Shown piece after piece: positions 56,615 to 64,000 of a stretch of DNA of 64,000 nt. The position numbers and the translations under genes are program-made. The stretch comes from an uncultured Bacteroidota bacterium (GTDB lineage Bacteria; Bacteroidota; Bacteroidia; Bacteroidales; P3), in NCBI GenBank assembly GCA_902776365.1, contig CACYPU010000005.1, positions 1-64,000 on the forward strand. Reading direction: 5' to 3'. The notes beneath the pieces were generated by a model, which was not told the DNA's origin, made no database searches, and worked only from the letters and a program-made list of their open reading frames with translations. Each line of letters starts with the position of its first letter. Within the stretch, counting starts at the first letter, position 1.

Positions 56615-57835
56615 TTACCCAAAAAAGAGGCAGCTGTCGCCGTAGCTGAGGAAACGGAAGCCGTGGTCGAGGGCGAAGCGGTAGCAATCATGCCAGCGGT
56701 CGCCGATGAGGGCGGAGACCAGCAGCAGCAGGGTGCTCTTGGGCTGGTGGAAGTTGGTGACGAGGCCATCGATGACGCGATATTGGTAGCCGGGGGCTAT
56801 CATCAGCTGCGTCTCGCCGTCGAGGTGGTCGCTATCGTGACGCTCCATCCAAGTGAGGATATTCTCAAATGCTTGAATAGTGGGCAGCGAATAGTGGGCA
56901 GTGGATAGCGTGTAGGGGTCCCACTGGTTGACGTGCATGTGGTCGAGGTCGGGGTTCTGCTGCAGCTGGACACCGAACCAGTAGAGGCTCTCGAGGGTGC
57001 GCACCGAGGTGGTGCCGACGGCTATCAGCGGCTTGCCCTGGTGGGCGATGATATGGCGCAGGTTGTCGGCGGTGACGTGGACGGGCTCCACATGCATCTC
57101 GTGCTCCCCGATGGTGTCGGTGCTCACGGGCTTGAAGGTGCCGGCGCCGACATGCAGGGTGATGTATTCGGTGAGGATACCTTTCTCTTTCAGGTGGGCA
57201 AACACCTCGGGGGTGAAGTGCAGACCGGCGGTTGGGGCGGCCACGGAGCCGTCGTGGTGGGCATAGACGGTCTGGTAGCGGGTGGCGTCGGAGACTTCGG
57301 CCTGGCGGTTGAGGTAGGGGGGCAGGGGGATGACGCCGGCGGCCTCGATGACCTCGGCGAAGGAGAATCCTCCCGTCCAGCTAAAATCCACCACCCAGGC
57401 ATTACCCACCGCTTCGCGCCGCGTGGCTGTGAGCGTGAACTGACCACTAGCCACTGACCACTGACCACTTAAGCTCCCCTCTTTCCACTTCTTGTTGTTG
57501 CCAATGAAGCAGGTCCAGGTGCAACGTTCTCGCTGCTCGAAGGCCTGTGCCACAGGCATCTGGTGAGGTTCGAGGCAGAAGACCTCTATCACCGCGCCGG
57601 TCTCTTTGCGGAAGAAGAGGCGGGCATGGATGACCTTGGTGTCGTTGAAAACCAAAAGGGTGTCTTTCGGCAGCAGGTCAGGGAGGTCGTAGAAATGGTG
57701 CTCGGAGATGTTGTCGCCCTTGAGGCATAGCAGCTTGGAATGGTCGCGCTGCTCCATGGGGAACTTGGCGATGCGCTCCTCAGGCAGGGGGTAGTCGTAG
57801 TCGGCGATGGGGATGTTTTTCAGCTCACTCAGCAT
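56615..57835 (-). CDS. queA: tRNA preQ1(34) S-adenosylmethionine ribosyltransferase-isomerase QueA
   Basis: 406 residues: PIADYDYPLPEERIAKFPMEQRDHSKLL at the start, FNDTKVIHARL, PLPPYLNR, APTAGLHFTPEV, TLHVGAGTFKPV and TNFHQPKSTLLLLVSALIG at the end, all typical of QueA, which makes epoxyqueuosine in tRNA. The ATG at 57835 is chosen; it overlaps pssA by 11 bases. Two arrays add SLSGQWSVASGQF (57441-57468) and STAHYSLPT (56881-56915) to loops. At 406 residues it is longer than the usual 340-350, partly because of these inserts. Confidence 0.95.
   Translation of the reverse strand: MLSELKNIPIADYDYPLPEERIAKFPMEQRDHSKLLCLKGDNISEHHFYDLPDLLPKDTLLVFNDTKVIHARLFFRKETGAVIEVFCLEPHQMPVAQAFEQRERCTWTCFIGNNKKWKEGSLSGQWSVASGQFTLTATRREAVGNAWVVDFSWTGGFSFAEVIEAAGVIPLPPYLNRQAEVSDATRYQTVYAHHDGSVAAPTAGLHFTPEVFAHLKEKGILTEYITLHVGAGTFKPVSTDTIGEHEMHVEPVHVTADNLRHIIAHQGKPLIAVGTTSVRTLESLYWFGVQLQQNPDLDHMHVNQWDPYTLSTAHYSLPTIQAFENILTWMERHDSDHLDGETQLMIAPGYQYRVIDGLVTNFHQPKSTLLLLVSALIGDRWHDCYRFALDHGFRFLSYGDSCLFFG
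56881..56915. repeat. 7-bp array (TGGGCAG family) inside queA
   Basis: TGGGCAG, CGAATAG, TGGGCAG, TGGATAG, CGTGTAG, in frame. In rotated form GTGGGCA/GCGAATA/GTGGATA, it fits the G-Y-R-R-N-Y-A superfamily. Confidence 0.88.
57441..57468. repeat. 7-bp array (TGACCAC family) inside queA
   Basis: TGACCAC, TAGCCAC, TGACCAC, TGACCAC: the same unit as in the HprK-like gene at 21802-21829, 36 kb away. It encodes GQWSVASGQ; the other copy encodes GQWSVVS. Confidence 0.93.
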
Positions 57836-58553
57836 GTTTTCTCTGTGTGATTGCGGAGAGGATGATATACCAAAGGATGATGAGCGAGATGGCGTACCAC
57901 TGGCGTGTGATGGCGACGAGGATGGCACAGCCGATAAGGAAGAGGTACTGCACGCTGTTACTCCTCCAACTCATATCTTTGAAATTAACTTTCAGCGAGA
58001 ACATCGGCATCTCGGTGACCATCAACACATCGGTGATGAGGGAGATGACAATGAGCGAGACAAGGAATGCCGCGTTATTGAGAATGGGCTCCCATTCGAG
58101 TTCGCAGCAGAAATCAAATGGGACGGTGTATAGTGCCACGCCCACCCAGATGAGAGCGTTGGCGGGGACGGGCAATCCAAGGAAGGAGTGGTTCTGGCGA
58201 GTGTCGAGATTGAACTTGGCCAGGCGGTAGGCGGCGAAGAGTGGCATGAGAATAGCCAGGTAACTGGAGGCTGCCACCCATGGATTGAAGTGACCGCTGA
58301 CGAGGAACCACAGGATGATACCCGGAGCTACACCACTGGTTACCACGTCAGCCAGCGAATCAAGTTCTTTTCCCAAAGGTGATGCCACTCCTAGCAGTCG
58401 TGCCGCTAGGCCGTCGAAGAAATCAAAGAAGATTCCTCCGCAAATGAACACAGCAGCCCATGAGAGAGCCCCGTTGGCGGCGCAGTAACAAGCTATCACC
58501 CCGCACAACAAGTTGCCCAGGGTGATGAGGTTGGGAATCTGGCGACGGATCAT
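57825..58553 (-). CDS. pssA: CDP-diacylglycerol-serine O-phosphatidyltransferase
   Basis: 242 residues, about eight membrane helices. The CDP-alcohol phosphotransferase motif DGLAARLLGVASPLGKELDSLAD (D-G-x2-A-R-x8-G-x3-D-x3-D) is complete at about 45-68. It makes phosphatidylserine, the precursor of phosphatidylethanolamine. It follows the TPR lipoprotein gene with no gap. Confidence 0.95.
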   Translation of the reverse strand: MIRRQIPNLITLGNLLCGVIACYCAANGALSWAAVFICGGIFFDFFDGLAARLLGVASPLGKELDSLADVVTSGVAPGIILWFLVSGHFNPWVAASSYLAILMPLFAAYRLAKFNLDTRQNHSFLGLPVPANALIWVGVALYTVPFDFCCELEWEPILNNAAFLVSLIVISLITDVLMVTEMPMFSLKVNFKDMSWRSNSVQYLFLIGCAILVAITRQWYAISLIILWYIILSAITQRKHAE

Positions 58554-60392
58554 TTACCAGAGCTTGATGATGAGTTTGAACTCCTCGTCGTTCCAGTACT
58601 CTTTGAATTCGGTGTCGACGGCGGCTTTGCGCTTGTAGTCGTAGTTGTCGTCGATGGAGGCTTTCAGCGCCTTGAGGCACTCGTTGCGGTCGCCGCGACG
58701 GGCGTAGCAGACGGCGCGGAGGTACTTCACGTCGGCGTTTTGGTCGAGGCAGCAGTTGAGGGTCTGCAGGGCAGCGCCCACCTCGTCGTTCATCAGCTGG
58801 GTGAAGGCGAGGTTATAGGTGCAGTTGCTGTTCTTCAGGGCTTTCTTGGCTTCGGTGTAGTTACCTTGCTTGAGGTTGAGGATGGGAATGTTGGAAGCGG
58901 CGTCGGTGCTGCCCTGACGGATGGCCTCGTTGAAGTAGTGCTTGGCCAGCGCATAGTCTTTCTTGGCCAGGTAGAGCAGGCCGGTGTTGTTGAGCACATC
59001 GGGGTTGTGGGGGTTGAGGTCGCGGGCCACATTGAGGTAGCGCTCGGCCTCCTCGATGGAGTCGAGGTAGAAGGCCACGGCGCCGGCATTGTTCCAGGCA
59101 GCCCATTCCTGCGAGTGGTTCTCGGTGGCCCACTTGTAGTATTTCAGCTTGGTGTCGTAGTTGTAGTTGATATAGGCGGCATACATCAGCTCGTCGAATG
59201 AGAGCTTGGCGGGGGTCAGGGAGGCGAGCTTAGCCAGCTCGGGGTCGGTGCGGCGGGCCTCACTGTAGTAGAGGGCAATCTGTGCACGGCGCAGGTTGGG
59301 GAAAATCTCGTCTTTCAGCTCGTCGTAGGTCTCGGCCATGTTGCGAATCATCTGCTCGCGCTTCAGCACGTTCTGCTGGGTCTCCACGATGTTGATGATG
59401 GCGTGCTTGTCTTGAATGTCGCTACCCTCGACCATCACCACGAAATGCACCCAGTCTTCGCCGGCGGCGCGGGTGGTAATGATGAGTTTCTTGAGCTGCT
59501 GGTACTTGTAGTATTCCACATCCTGGGGTTTCACTTTGGCGCGTTTGGCCATGATGGTGAGCACCTCGTCGAGGATTTTGTTGAGTTGTGCGGTGGCGAC
59601 GTCAGCGCGGTTCTTTGAGACACCCACATTGGCGGTCTCCTCGCCTTCGGGCGAGGCCCAGCCGGTGATGGCAATCTGCTTGGGCAATCCTTGCTCGAGC
59701 ATGATGCGCTTGAGGTTGAGGAGGCTATTGTAGGAGTCAAACTTGCGGTTCATCTCGAAGTCCCAGTCGAGGTCCGAAGTGCCGTTGAGGAAGTAGATAT
59801 CGGCGGTCTCCACGGTGCCTTGGGTTTTGTTGTAGTTGATGGGGGCAATGGAGATATTGCCCTTGATGTCGACCCATGATGAGGTGTTGTTCACGCCATC
59901 GGAGAGGAGGATGGTGTTGAACTCCACGCCCTCGTTGGTGTGGATGATGTCCTCCATGAAGCGTGCATCCTCGTTGGTGCGGTCGGCCTTGTAGCCGATG
60001 GGTGTAAGGGTCAGGCGGCCGGTCTCCATGCCGGGTTTGAAGTCGAACATGTCAGTGTAGGTGAAGCGGCCACCCTTGTCCTGGTTGATGACAAGGCCGT
60101 CGCCTTCCACCTTCTCGCCTTTGAGGGTCATGGGCTCCAGGGGAATGACGCCACCGTCCCACGAGAAGACGGGCTGGAGGAACACCGCGCAGTTCTTGTT
60201 GAAGTATCCTTCGGGAATCTGACCCGTGAATTTCACCACGACTTTTTCATCCATGGTTTCCACCGGGCTGGGGTTGGCTTGGTAGCGCACTTTGTTGCTG
60301 CCGGATTTCATTTTCGACAGTCCATTGCATCCTGTAAACAGCACCGCAAACAGCACTGCGGAGAGTGTCATGACAGAAAGTGACTTTCTCAT
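58554..60392 (-). CDS. Lipoprotein with OmpA-like and TPR regions
   Basis: 612 residues: lipobox FTGC (Cys22), a beta-rich N-terminal domain (30-200), an OmpA-family-like peptidoglycan-binding stretch (ADIYFLNGTSDLDWDF, about 195, through IAITGWASPEGEETANVGVSKNRADVATAQL, about 250-280), and tetratricopeptide-like helices (about 420-600; AAWNNAGAVAFYLDSIEEAERYLNVARDLNPHNPDVLNNTGLLYLAKKDYALAKHYF). It is probably an outer-membrane structural protein; similar Bacteroidetes proteins are uncharacterised. A -7 box lies at 60478-60485. Confidence 0.85.
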   Translation of the reverse strand: MRKSLSVMTLSAVLFAVLFTGCNGLSKMKSGSNKVRYQANPSPVETMDEKVVVKFTGQIPEGYFNKNCAVFLQPVFSWDGGVIPLEPMTLKGEKVEGDGLVINQDKGGRFTYTDMFDFKPGMETGRLTLTPIGYKADRTNEDARFMEDIIHTNEGVEFNTILLSDGVNNTSSWVDIKGNISIAPINYNKTQGTVETADIYFLNGTSDLDWDFEMNRKFDSYNSLLNLKRIMLEQGLPKQIAITGWASPEGEETANVGVSKNRADVATAQLNKILDEVLTIMAKRAKVKPQDVEYYKYQQLKKLIITTRAAGEDWVHFVVMVEGSDIQDKHAIINIVETQQNVLKREQMIRNMAETYDELKDEIFPNLRRAQIALYYSEARRTDPELAKLASLTPAKLSFDELMYAAYINYNYDTKLKYYKWATENHSQEWAAWNNAGAVAFYLDSIEEAERYLNVARDLNPHNPDVLNNTGLLYLAKKDYALAKHYFNEAIRQGSTDAASNIPILNLKQGNYTEAKKALKNSNCTYNLAFTQLMNDEVGAALQTLNCCLDQNADVKYLRAVCYARRGDRNECLKALKASIDDNYDYKRKAAVDTEFKEYWNDEEFKLIIKLW

Positions 60393-60477
60393 TTTATATT
60401 TTATATTTTATTTATATACGTGTCAATCAATTGAATACGCCAATTTTAACGGAGTATTACAACTGCCTTTTAACTTG

Positions 60478-60485
60478 CAAATATA
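60478..60485 (-). promoter_or_regulatory. -7 box (TATATTTG) upstream of the OmpA/TPR lipoprotein
   Basis: CAAATATA on the + strand, TATATTTG on the minus strand, about 86 bases before the start codon. The -33 position is not conserved. It overlaps the A/T hairpin at 60483-60519. Confidence 0.55.
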
Positions 60486-60519
60486 GGATTTTTTTTTGGA
60501 TTGGAGAAAAAAATCCTAT
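60483..60519. repeat. 13-bp A/T-rich inverted repeat over the addB-like stop
   Basis: ATAGGATTTTTTT (60483-60495) is the exact complement of AAAAAAATCCTAT (60507-60519), loop 11 bases. It contains the TAG stop of the nuclease gene and part of the downstream promoter box. It may serve as terminator and insulate the two units. ATAGGATTTTTTTTT recurs at 55854. Confidence 0.65.
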
Positions 60520-63335
60520 TTGGCACAAAAATTGCAATAGTTTTTTACCGGGCAGAAGGCGCAGGCCGTAGTCGACGGGGTGGCAGTGAAGGCGATGGCC
60601 GGATTCATCAGTTCCTCAGCTTTTTCACGCAGCAGGCTCTCGAAATTGTCCAGTTGCTCGCCTTTGATTTCCTCGCTGTCGTTCCAGGTGGCCAGCTTGA
60701 CGTCGGAACGCAGGTTGCGCAGAGGGTAGATGCCGACCCTGAGGGTGGGTAGTGGAGAGTGGGTAGCGGGTAGTTTTCGGGCATAGAGCAGGGCGTACCA
60801 CATGAGTTGCAGCCATTTGCCGGGCATCTGCTCGTCGCCGTCGTGATAGGTGATGTCCTTCTTCTCGAGCTTGCCGGTCTTATAGTCGATGATGCGCAGG
60901 CTTCCGTCGAGGGTGTCCACGCGGTCTATTTTGCCTTTGAGATTCACACCCTCCAGCAGGGGATAGTCGTGGATGGTTTCTTCCACAGCGTTGATAGTCA
61001 GCCGCTCGCCACCTTCGAGATGCGCTATCTCGTTCTTGAGGATATGGCTTAGCTGCGCTTCGGCCACCGAATAGAGGAACCGGTTGCGACCCTCGGTGTT
61101 GCGGCCACCCGAATAGAGTTCTTTGAAAGCTTGTTCCATATAGGTAGGCAACTGGTCGAGAGTCTCTTTCAGCACCTCGGCCTTTAAAGGCACGCCACAG
61201 TGGGGCTTCAGTATGTTTTCCAGCACCTTGTGCACACAGTCGCCCAGCTGCGAGGCGTCGAGGTCTTCGTCAATCTCTTTCTGCTCGTCGATGGCTAGCA
61301 CCCGCGAATAGTAGTATTTCAACGGGCATTCCATGTAGTCGACGAAGCCGGTGGGCGAGAGACCGCTCTGTCCCATCTCGCGGAGACGCTGCATCACGGC
61401 CTCGCTTTTCACGGCTTCCGACTGTGGACGTCCGGCGGTGAGGGTGGCGTCTGATTTGACGGCCACATGCGTGACCTTGATACCGAAGCGTGGGGCCAAC
61501 TCGCTCTCCACCTGGAGGATGAAGCGGCTCGCCTCGCCTTTCCCCATGCCGTCACTTTCCGAACTGTAGAGTAGGTACACCTTCTCGGCACGTTGCAGCA
61601 GCCGGTAGAAATGGTGCGAGTAAACACTGTCTTTCTCCACATAGGTGGGCAGGCCGAAATATACCTTCAGCTCGTTGGGGATGAGGGTGTTGTCGCCACG
61701 CCCCGAAGGCAGTACGCCCTCGTTGGCCGATAGCAGGATGACACGCTTGAAGTCCAGGTTGCGGGTCTCCAGCATGCCCAGTATCTGCAGCCCCTGCAGC
61801 GGCTCGCCGCGCAGCGAGATGGCGTGGCGCTGGGCAATGCGGGTGTAGATTTTTTCTAAGGTCTCGGTGCTGTCGACGAAGGGGTAGGTGTCCATGAGCA
61901 GCGTGAGGTTCTCCAGCACCTCCGCCAGGCTCCCCACGGCCTGTTTTTCCTTGGGGTTCTTCTCCAGCAGGTCGCTGCCCACGAGGTCGGCGGCCAGGTG
62001 CTTGAAGAGCTCGAGGCATTCGCCGGGCAGAGGCTTGTGGTCGGGGAAGAGATAGGACAGTTTTGTAGGCTCTTCCGCGCCAGCATTGCGCAGCAGCGTC
62101 TCGATGTCGGTGGCGGAGCAGCGGATGAGGTTGCCGTCGCGCATAAGCTGCTCGACGCTGTGGCGCAGGCTTCCCGCCTTCAGCAGGTTCCCGACGAAGC
62201 GGTCGGAGAAGAGTTCCGTGAGGGTGCTGTGGTAGTAGCCACGCGAGTCGTGCTGGTGGTAGAGGGCAAAGAGCCTCTCTATCAGCGCATGAACCATGCT
62301 GTTGCTATAGGCGTAGCCCATGGTGATGTTCACCGTGTAATCCACCTCGTCGGTGGTGTCGGGCAAGGCGTTGAGGGTGGGCACGAGCAGGCTCTCGTCG
62401 GCCAGCACGATGGCGGTGCTCTCGGCCTCCTTGGGGTCGAGCCACTCGGGGTGGGCCGACAACAGCTGTCCCGTGTATTTGCACTGCATGATGTTCTCCG
62501 GACAATCGACGATGAAAATTTCCTTCTCGTCGGCACCGATGCCGAAGCGCGAAGGCCCTGTGGGGCGAATCTCCGGGAAGTCGCCCATGTGCTTGTTCAG
62601 GAAGTAGCCGGCCTCCTGGTGTGGCTCGAGGAAATAGACGTCGTTGTCGCAAAGTAGGTGCCCCACACCGCGCCGCACATACTCGCCGATGATGGTTTCC
62701 TCACACTTCGACAGCGCGTTGAAGCCCACGAAATAGATAGCAGCACATTTGTCTTGCACTCCTTGCACTCCCTGCACTCCTATATGTTCCGCTACATACC
62801 GATACGCCATTCCGCTATAGGCTTTCCCTTGCGACAGCAGCCGCTCGCGGAGCCGCACGTAGTAGTCGTACAGCGAATGGTAGAATTCGAGGTATCTCCT
62901 TTGGAAATCCGTCTCGCCGCCACCCTCGATATCCCACTCGCCGATGGCCTTCAGCGAGTGCAGGTTGTCGAAGATTTGGCGGGCATCGACGAGGTACTGG
63001 TCAATCTCCGAGAAGTCGCGCAGCATCAGGTCGCCGAACGAGATGAAATCCTCGAAACTCTTGTACTTGCGCTCCTCACCGCCCAGCTGCACATGGATGT
63101 TGTAGAGCTCGAAGAGCAGGAATTCGTTGGGCACAATCTCGAGGCCGCTGAGTTGCGCGATGAAGTCGTCGATGGCCATCACCTGCGGCAGGAAACTGGC
63201 GCGCCCCAGGGTGGTGAACTGCTTGGCGAAGAAGCGCTTAGAACGGTTGTTGTTGAACACCACCAGCACCCGGTCGGTGTCCTTCGGGTGCTCGTCGACG
63301 ATACGCTGTGCTATCTGTTTCAGGAAAGTGTCCAT
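60516..63335 (-). CDS. AddB-like PD-(D/E)XK nuclease/helicase-fold protein
   Basis: 939 residues with the AddB/RexB layout: N-terminal inactivated helicase region (VLVVFNNNRSKRFF, HADDFI-like AIDDFIAQLSG), middle part with ILLSANEGVLPSGR and SESDGMGKGEASRFILQ, and a C-terminal nuclease (LEGVNLKGKIDRVDTLDGSLRIIDYKTGKLEK) flanked by Cys for a 4Fe-4S cluster (CPLKYYY and CAFCPVKNYC). With an AddA helicase-nuclease it would process DNA ends for recombination; addA is not in the window. Two arrays insert THSPLPTL (60745) and GVQGVQGVQ (62754). Confidence 0.9.
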   Translation of the reverse strand: MDTFLKQIAQRIVDEHPKDTDRVLVVFNNNRSKRFFAKQFTTLGRASFLPQVMAIDDFIAQLSGLEIVPNEFLLFELYNIHVQLGGEERKYKSFEDFISFGDLMLRDFSEIDQYLVDARQIFDNLHSLKAIGEWDIEGGGETDFQRRYLEFYHSLYDYYVRLRERLLSQGKAYSGMAYRYVAEHIGVQGVQGVQDKCAAIYFVGFNALSKCEETIIGEYVRRGVGHLLCDNDVYFLEPHQEAGYFLNKHMGDFPEIRPTGPSRFGIGADEKEIFIVDCPENIMQCKYTGQLLSAHPEWLDPKEAESTAIVLADESLLVPTLNALPDTTDEVDYTVNITMGYAYSNSMVHALIERLFALYHQHDSRGYYHSTLTELFSDRFVGNLLKAGSLRHSVEQLMRDGNLIRCSATDIETLLRNAGAEEPTKLSYLFPDHKPLPGECLELFKHLAADLVGSDLLEKNPKEKQAVGSLAEVLENLTLLMDTYPFVDSTETLEKIYTRIAQRHAISLRGEPLQGLQILGMLETRNLDFKRVILLSANEGVLPSGRGDNTLIPNELKVYFGLPTYVEKDSVYSHHFYRLLQRAEKVYLLYSSESDGMGKGEASRFILQVESELAPRFGIKVTHVAVKSDATLTAGRPQSEAVKSEAVMQRLREMGQSGLSPTGFVDYMECPLKYYYSRVLAIDEQKEIDEDLDASQLGDCVHKVLENILKPHCGVPLKAEVLKETLDQLPTYMEQAFKELYSGGRNTEGRNRFLYSVAEAQLSHILKNEIAHLEGGERLTINAVEETIHDYPLLEGVNLKGKIDRVDTLDGSLRIIDYKTGKLEKKDITYHDGDEQMPGKWLQLMWYALLYARKLPATHSPLPTLRVGIYPLRNLRSDVKLATWNDSEEIKGEQLDNFESLLREKAEELMNPAIAFTATPSTTACAFCPVKNYCNFCAK
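60745..60772. repeat. 7-bp array (GTGGGTA family) inside the addB-like gene
   Basis: GTGGGTA, GTGGAGA, GTGGGTA, GCGGGTA: four units. It encodes PATHSPLPTL on the minus strand, inside the nuclease domain between two strands. Confidence 0.9.
62754..62780. repeat. 9-bp array (TTGCACTCC; GGAGTGCAA family) inside the addB-like gene
   Basis: TTGCACTCC twice and CTGCACTCC. On the minus strand it encodes GVQGVQGVQ. A nine-base form of the 10-bp family in lepA and the O-antigen ligase gene. Confidence 0.9.
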
Positions 63336-63997
63336 CTCTTTGCTATTTCAAGGGTTTCGGGTTTGCCGACATCGAGCCAGCGGTCGGGGGAATGCACAAA
63401 GGAGCCGATACGGTATCCCTCACGGCTCAGCCTGATATATTCGTCGATGACGGGGTAGGGGTGGTCCGCAGCCGGCAGCAGCGCAAACAGTTCCGGCGAA
63501 ACGACGGAGATTCCGCTGAAGGCCCATCCTTCATCCGCACGACCCACCAGGCGTCCTTCGGCATCGAATGCCAGCAGCCGTTTTGTCTGGCGCTTGCTCA
63601 CGCACAGCGTCACCAGGTTGCCCTGCTCGCGGTGCACCCGTTCCACCTCCCGCAGGTCGATATACGAGAGGATGTCCACATTGTGCACCAGGATGTTCTC
63701 GCGGCCGGAGAAGAGCGTCGCCGCCTTCTTCAAGCCGCCGCCGGTATCCAGCAGCAAGTCGCGCTCGTCGCTGACGTCGATAGAGGCTTCCCACGTGCGG
63801 CTGCCGATGAAGTCGACCATTTTGTCGGCGAAATGGTGGATGTTGACCACCAGGTGCCGGATTCCGGCCCTTTCAAGCTTATGTATGGTATGCTCGAGCA
63901 GCGTCGCGCCGCCCACCTCCACCAGCGCCTTCGGCCGGTCGTCGGTCAACGGCCGCAGCCGCGTGCCCAATCCCGCCGCAAGAATGAATCCTTCCAT
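63320..63997 (-). CDS. Sugar-1-phosphate nucleotidyltransferase (MurU/NTP_transferase-like)
   Basis: 225 residues: ILAAGLGTRLRPLTDDRPKALVEVGG is the pyrophosphorylase signature, followed by HNVDILSYIDL (metal-binding Asp of the NVD motif) and FSGISVVSP. The size and pattern fit the MurNAc-1-phosphate uridylyltransferase/mannose-1-phosphate guanylyltransferase-like small enzymes. The substrate cannot be fixed by eye. The next gene upstream may be an aminoglycoside-phosphotransferase-like sugar kinase (the usual partner) but lies outside the window. It overlaps the AddB-like gene by 16 bases. Confidence 0.9.
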   Translation of the reverse strand: MEGFILAAGLGTRLRPLTDDRPKALVEVGGATLLEHTIHKLERAGIRHLVVNIHHFADKMVDFIGSRTWEASIDVSDERDLLLDTGGGLKKAATLFSGRENILVHNVDILSYIDLREVERVHREQGNLVTLCVSKRQTKRLLAFDAEGRLVGRADEGWAFSGISVVSPELFALLPAADHPYPVIDEYIRLSREGYRIGSFVHSPDRWLDVGKPETLEIAKRWTLS

Positions 63998-64000
63998 AAT

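Overview
The window looks like chromosome from an uncultured gut- or rumen-type member of the order Bacteroidales. The evidence is the Bacteroidetes promoter signature (TTTG, 19-21 bp, then TAnnTTTG) upstream of several genes, the gliding/type IX secretion lipoprotein GldH, a protein with a C-terminal type IX (type B) sorting domain, an OMP_b-brl_3-type TonB receptor with a carboxypeptidase-like N-terminal domain, RicT, and Bacteroidetes-type lipoproteins. The species cannot be named from sequence alone. Most genes are moderately GC-rich. The block from about 30.4 to 39.7 kb is visibly more AT-rich.

Layout. 1-125: end of a 5S rRNA gene and its terminator. 0.2-12.6 kb: lepA, a lipoprotein, then a long leftward run (lipid-linked glycan flippase, VWA membrane protein, M16 protease, O-antigen ligase-like protein, S41 protease, CPA2 antiporter). 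12.7-19.3 kb: rightward holB, ricT, gldH, class A PBP and rlmN, ended by a perfect hairpin terminator. 19.5-29.3 kb: leftward envelope and periplasm genes (flavodoxin lipoprotein, an S26-type peptidase fused to a VanZ-like domain, an HprK-like kinase, PqqD-like protein, HAD phosphatase, FMN-binding protein, CapA-like protein, PNGase F-like glycosidase, C69 dipeptidase, aldo/keto reductase lipoprotein). 29.4-39.8 kb: a small MGMT-family protein and a tightly packed leftward defence operon (Vsr, DUF2357 nuclease, DUF1016 nuclease, McrB-like ATPase, two C5 cytosine methyltransferases, a MORC-type GHKL ATPase and an ATPase fragment). 39.8-47.2 kb: an uncharacterised protein, tRNA-Arg(CCU), a four-helix-bundle protein, infB-nusA-rimP, and phosphate butyryltransferase. 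47.3-53.8 kb: PAS protein, TonB receptor, HsdR-N domain protein, an ECF sigma factor with its putative anti-sigma and exported partner, and a T9SS cargo. 53.8-64 kb: birA, frr, pyrH, comF, queA, pssA, an OmpA/TPR-like lipoprotein, an AddB-like nuclease and a sugar-1-phosphate nucleotidyltransferase.

The most unusual feature is a set of about 45 short tandem arrays scattered between and inside genes. Each array is built from a 7, 8, 9, 10 or 11 bp unit. The unit is most often present about four times, and copies differ mainly by transitions. The same unit families recur at unlinked loci in both orientations. In coding DNA the arrays sit in frame in loops, linkers, signal-peptide cores, and at start or stop codons (lepA, flippase, VWA protein, M16 protease, O-antigen ligase, S41 protease, holB, gldH, rlmN, HprK-like kinase, capA, C69 peptidase, vsr, TonB receptor, anti-sigma, birA, comF, queA, addB-like). 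One founder plus three extra units adds a multiple of three bases whatever the unit length, which would explain why genes tolerate them. I saw none in the seven-gene defence block 30.4-39.7 kb, which fits recent acquisition of that block. I know of no described element of this kind. It is my main candidate for something new.

Two further candidates follow. The first is the defence operon, a LlaJI-like pairing (two C5 methyltransferases, McrB-like and McrC-like partners) merged with a MORC-type ATPase, a DUF1016 nuclease and Vsr. The second is the PqqD / HprK-like kinase / S26-VanZ trio, which resembles a peptide-maturation cassette without a visible precursor.
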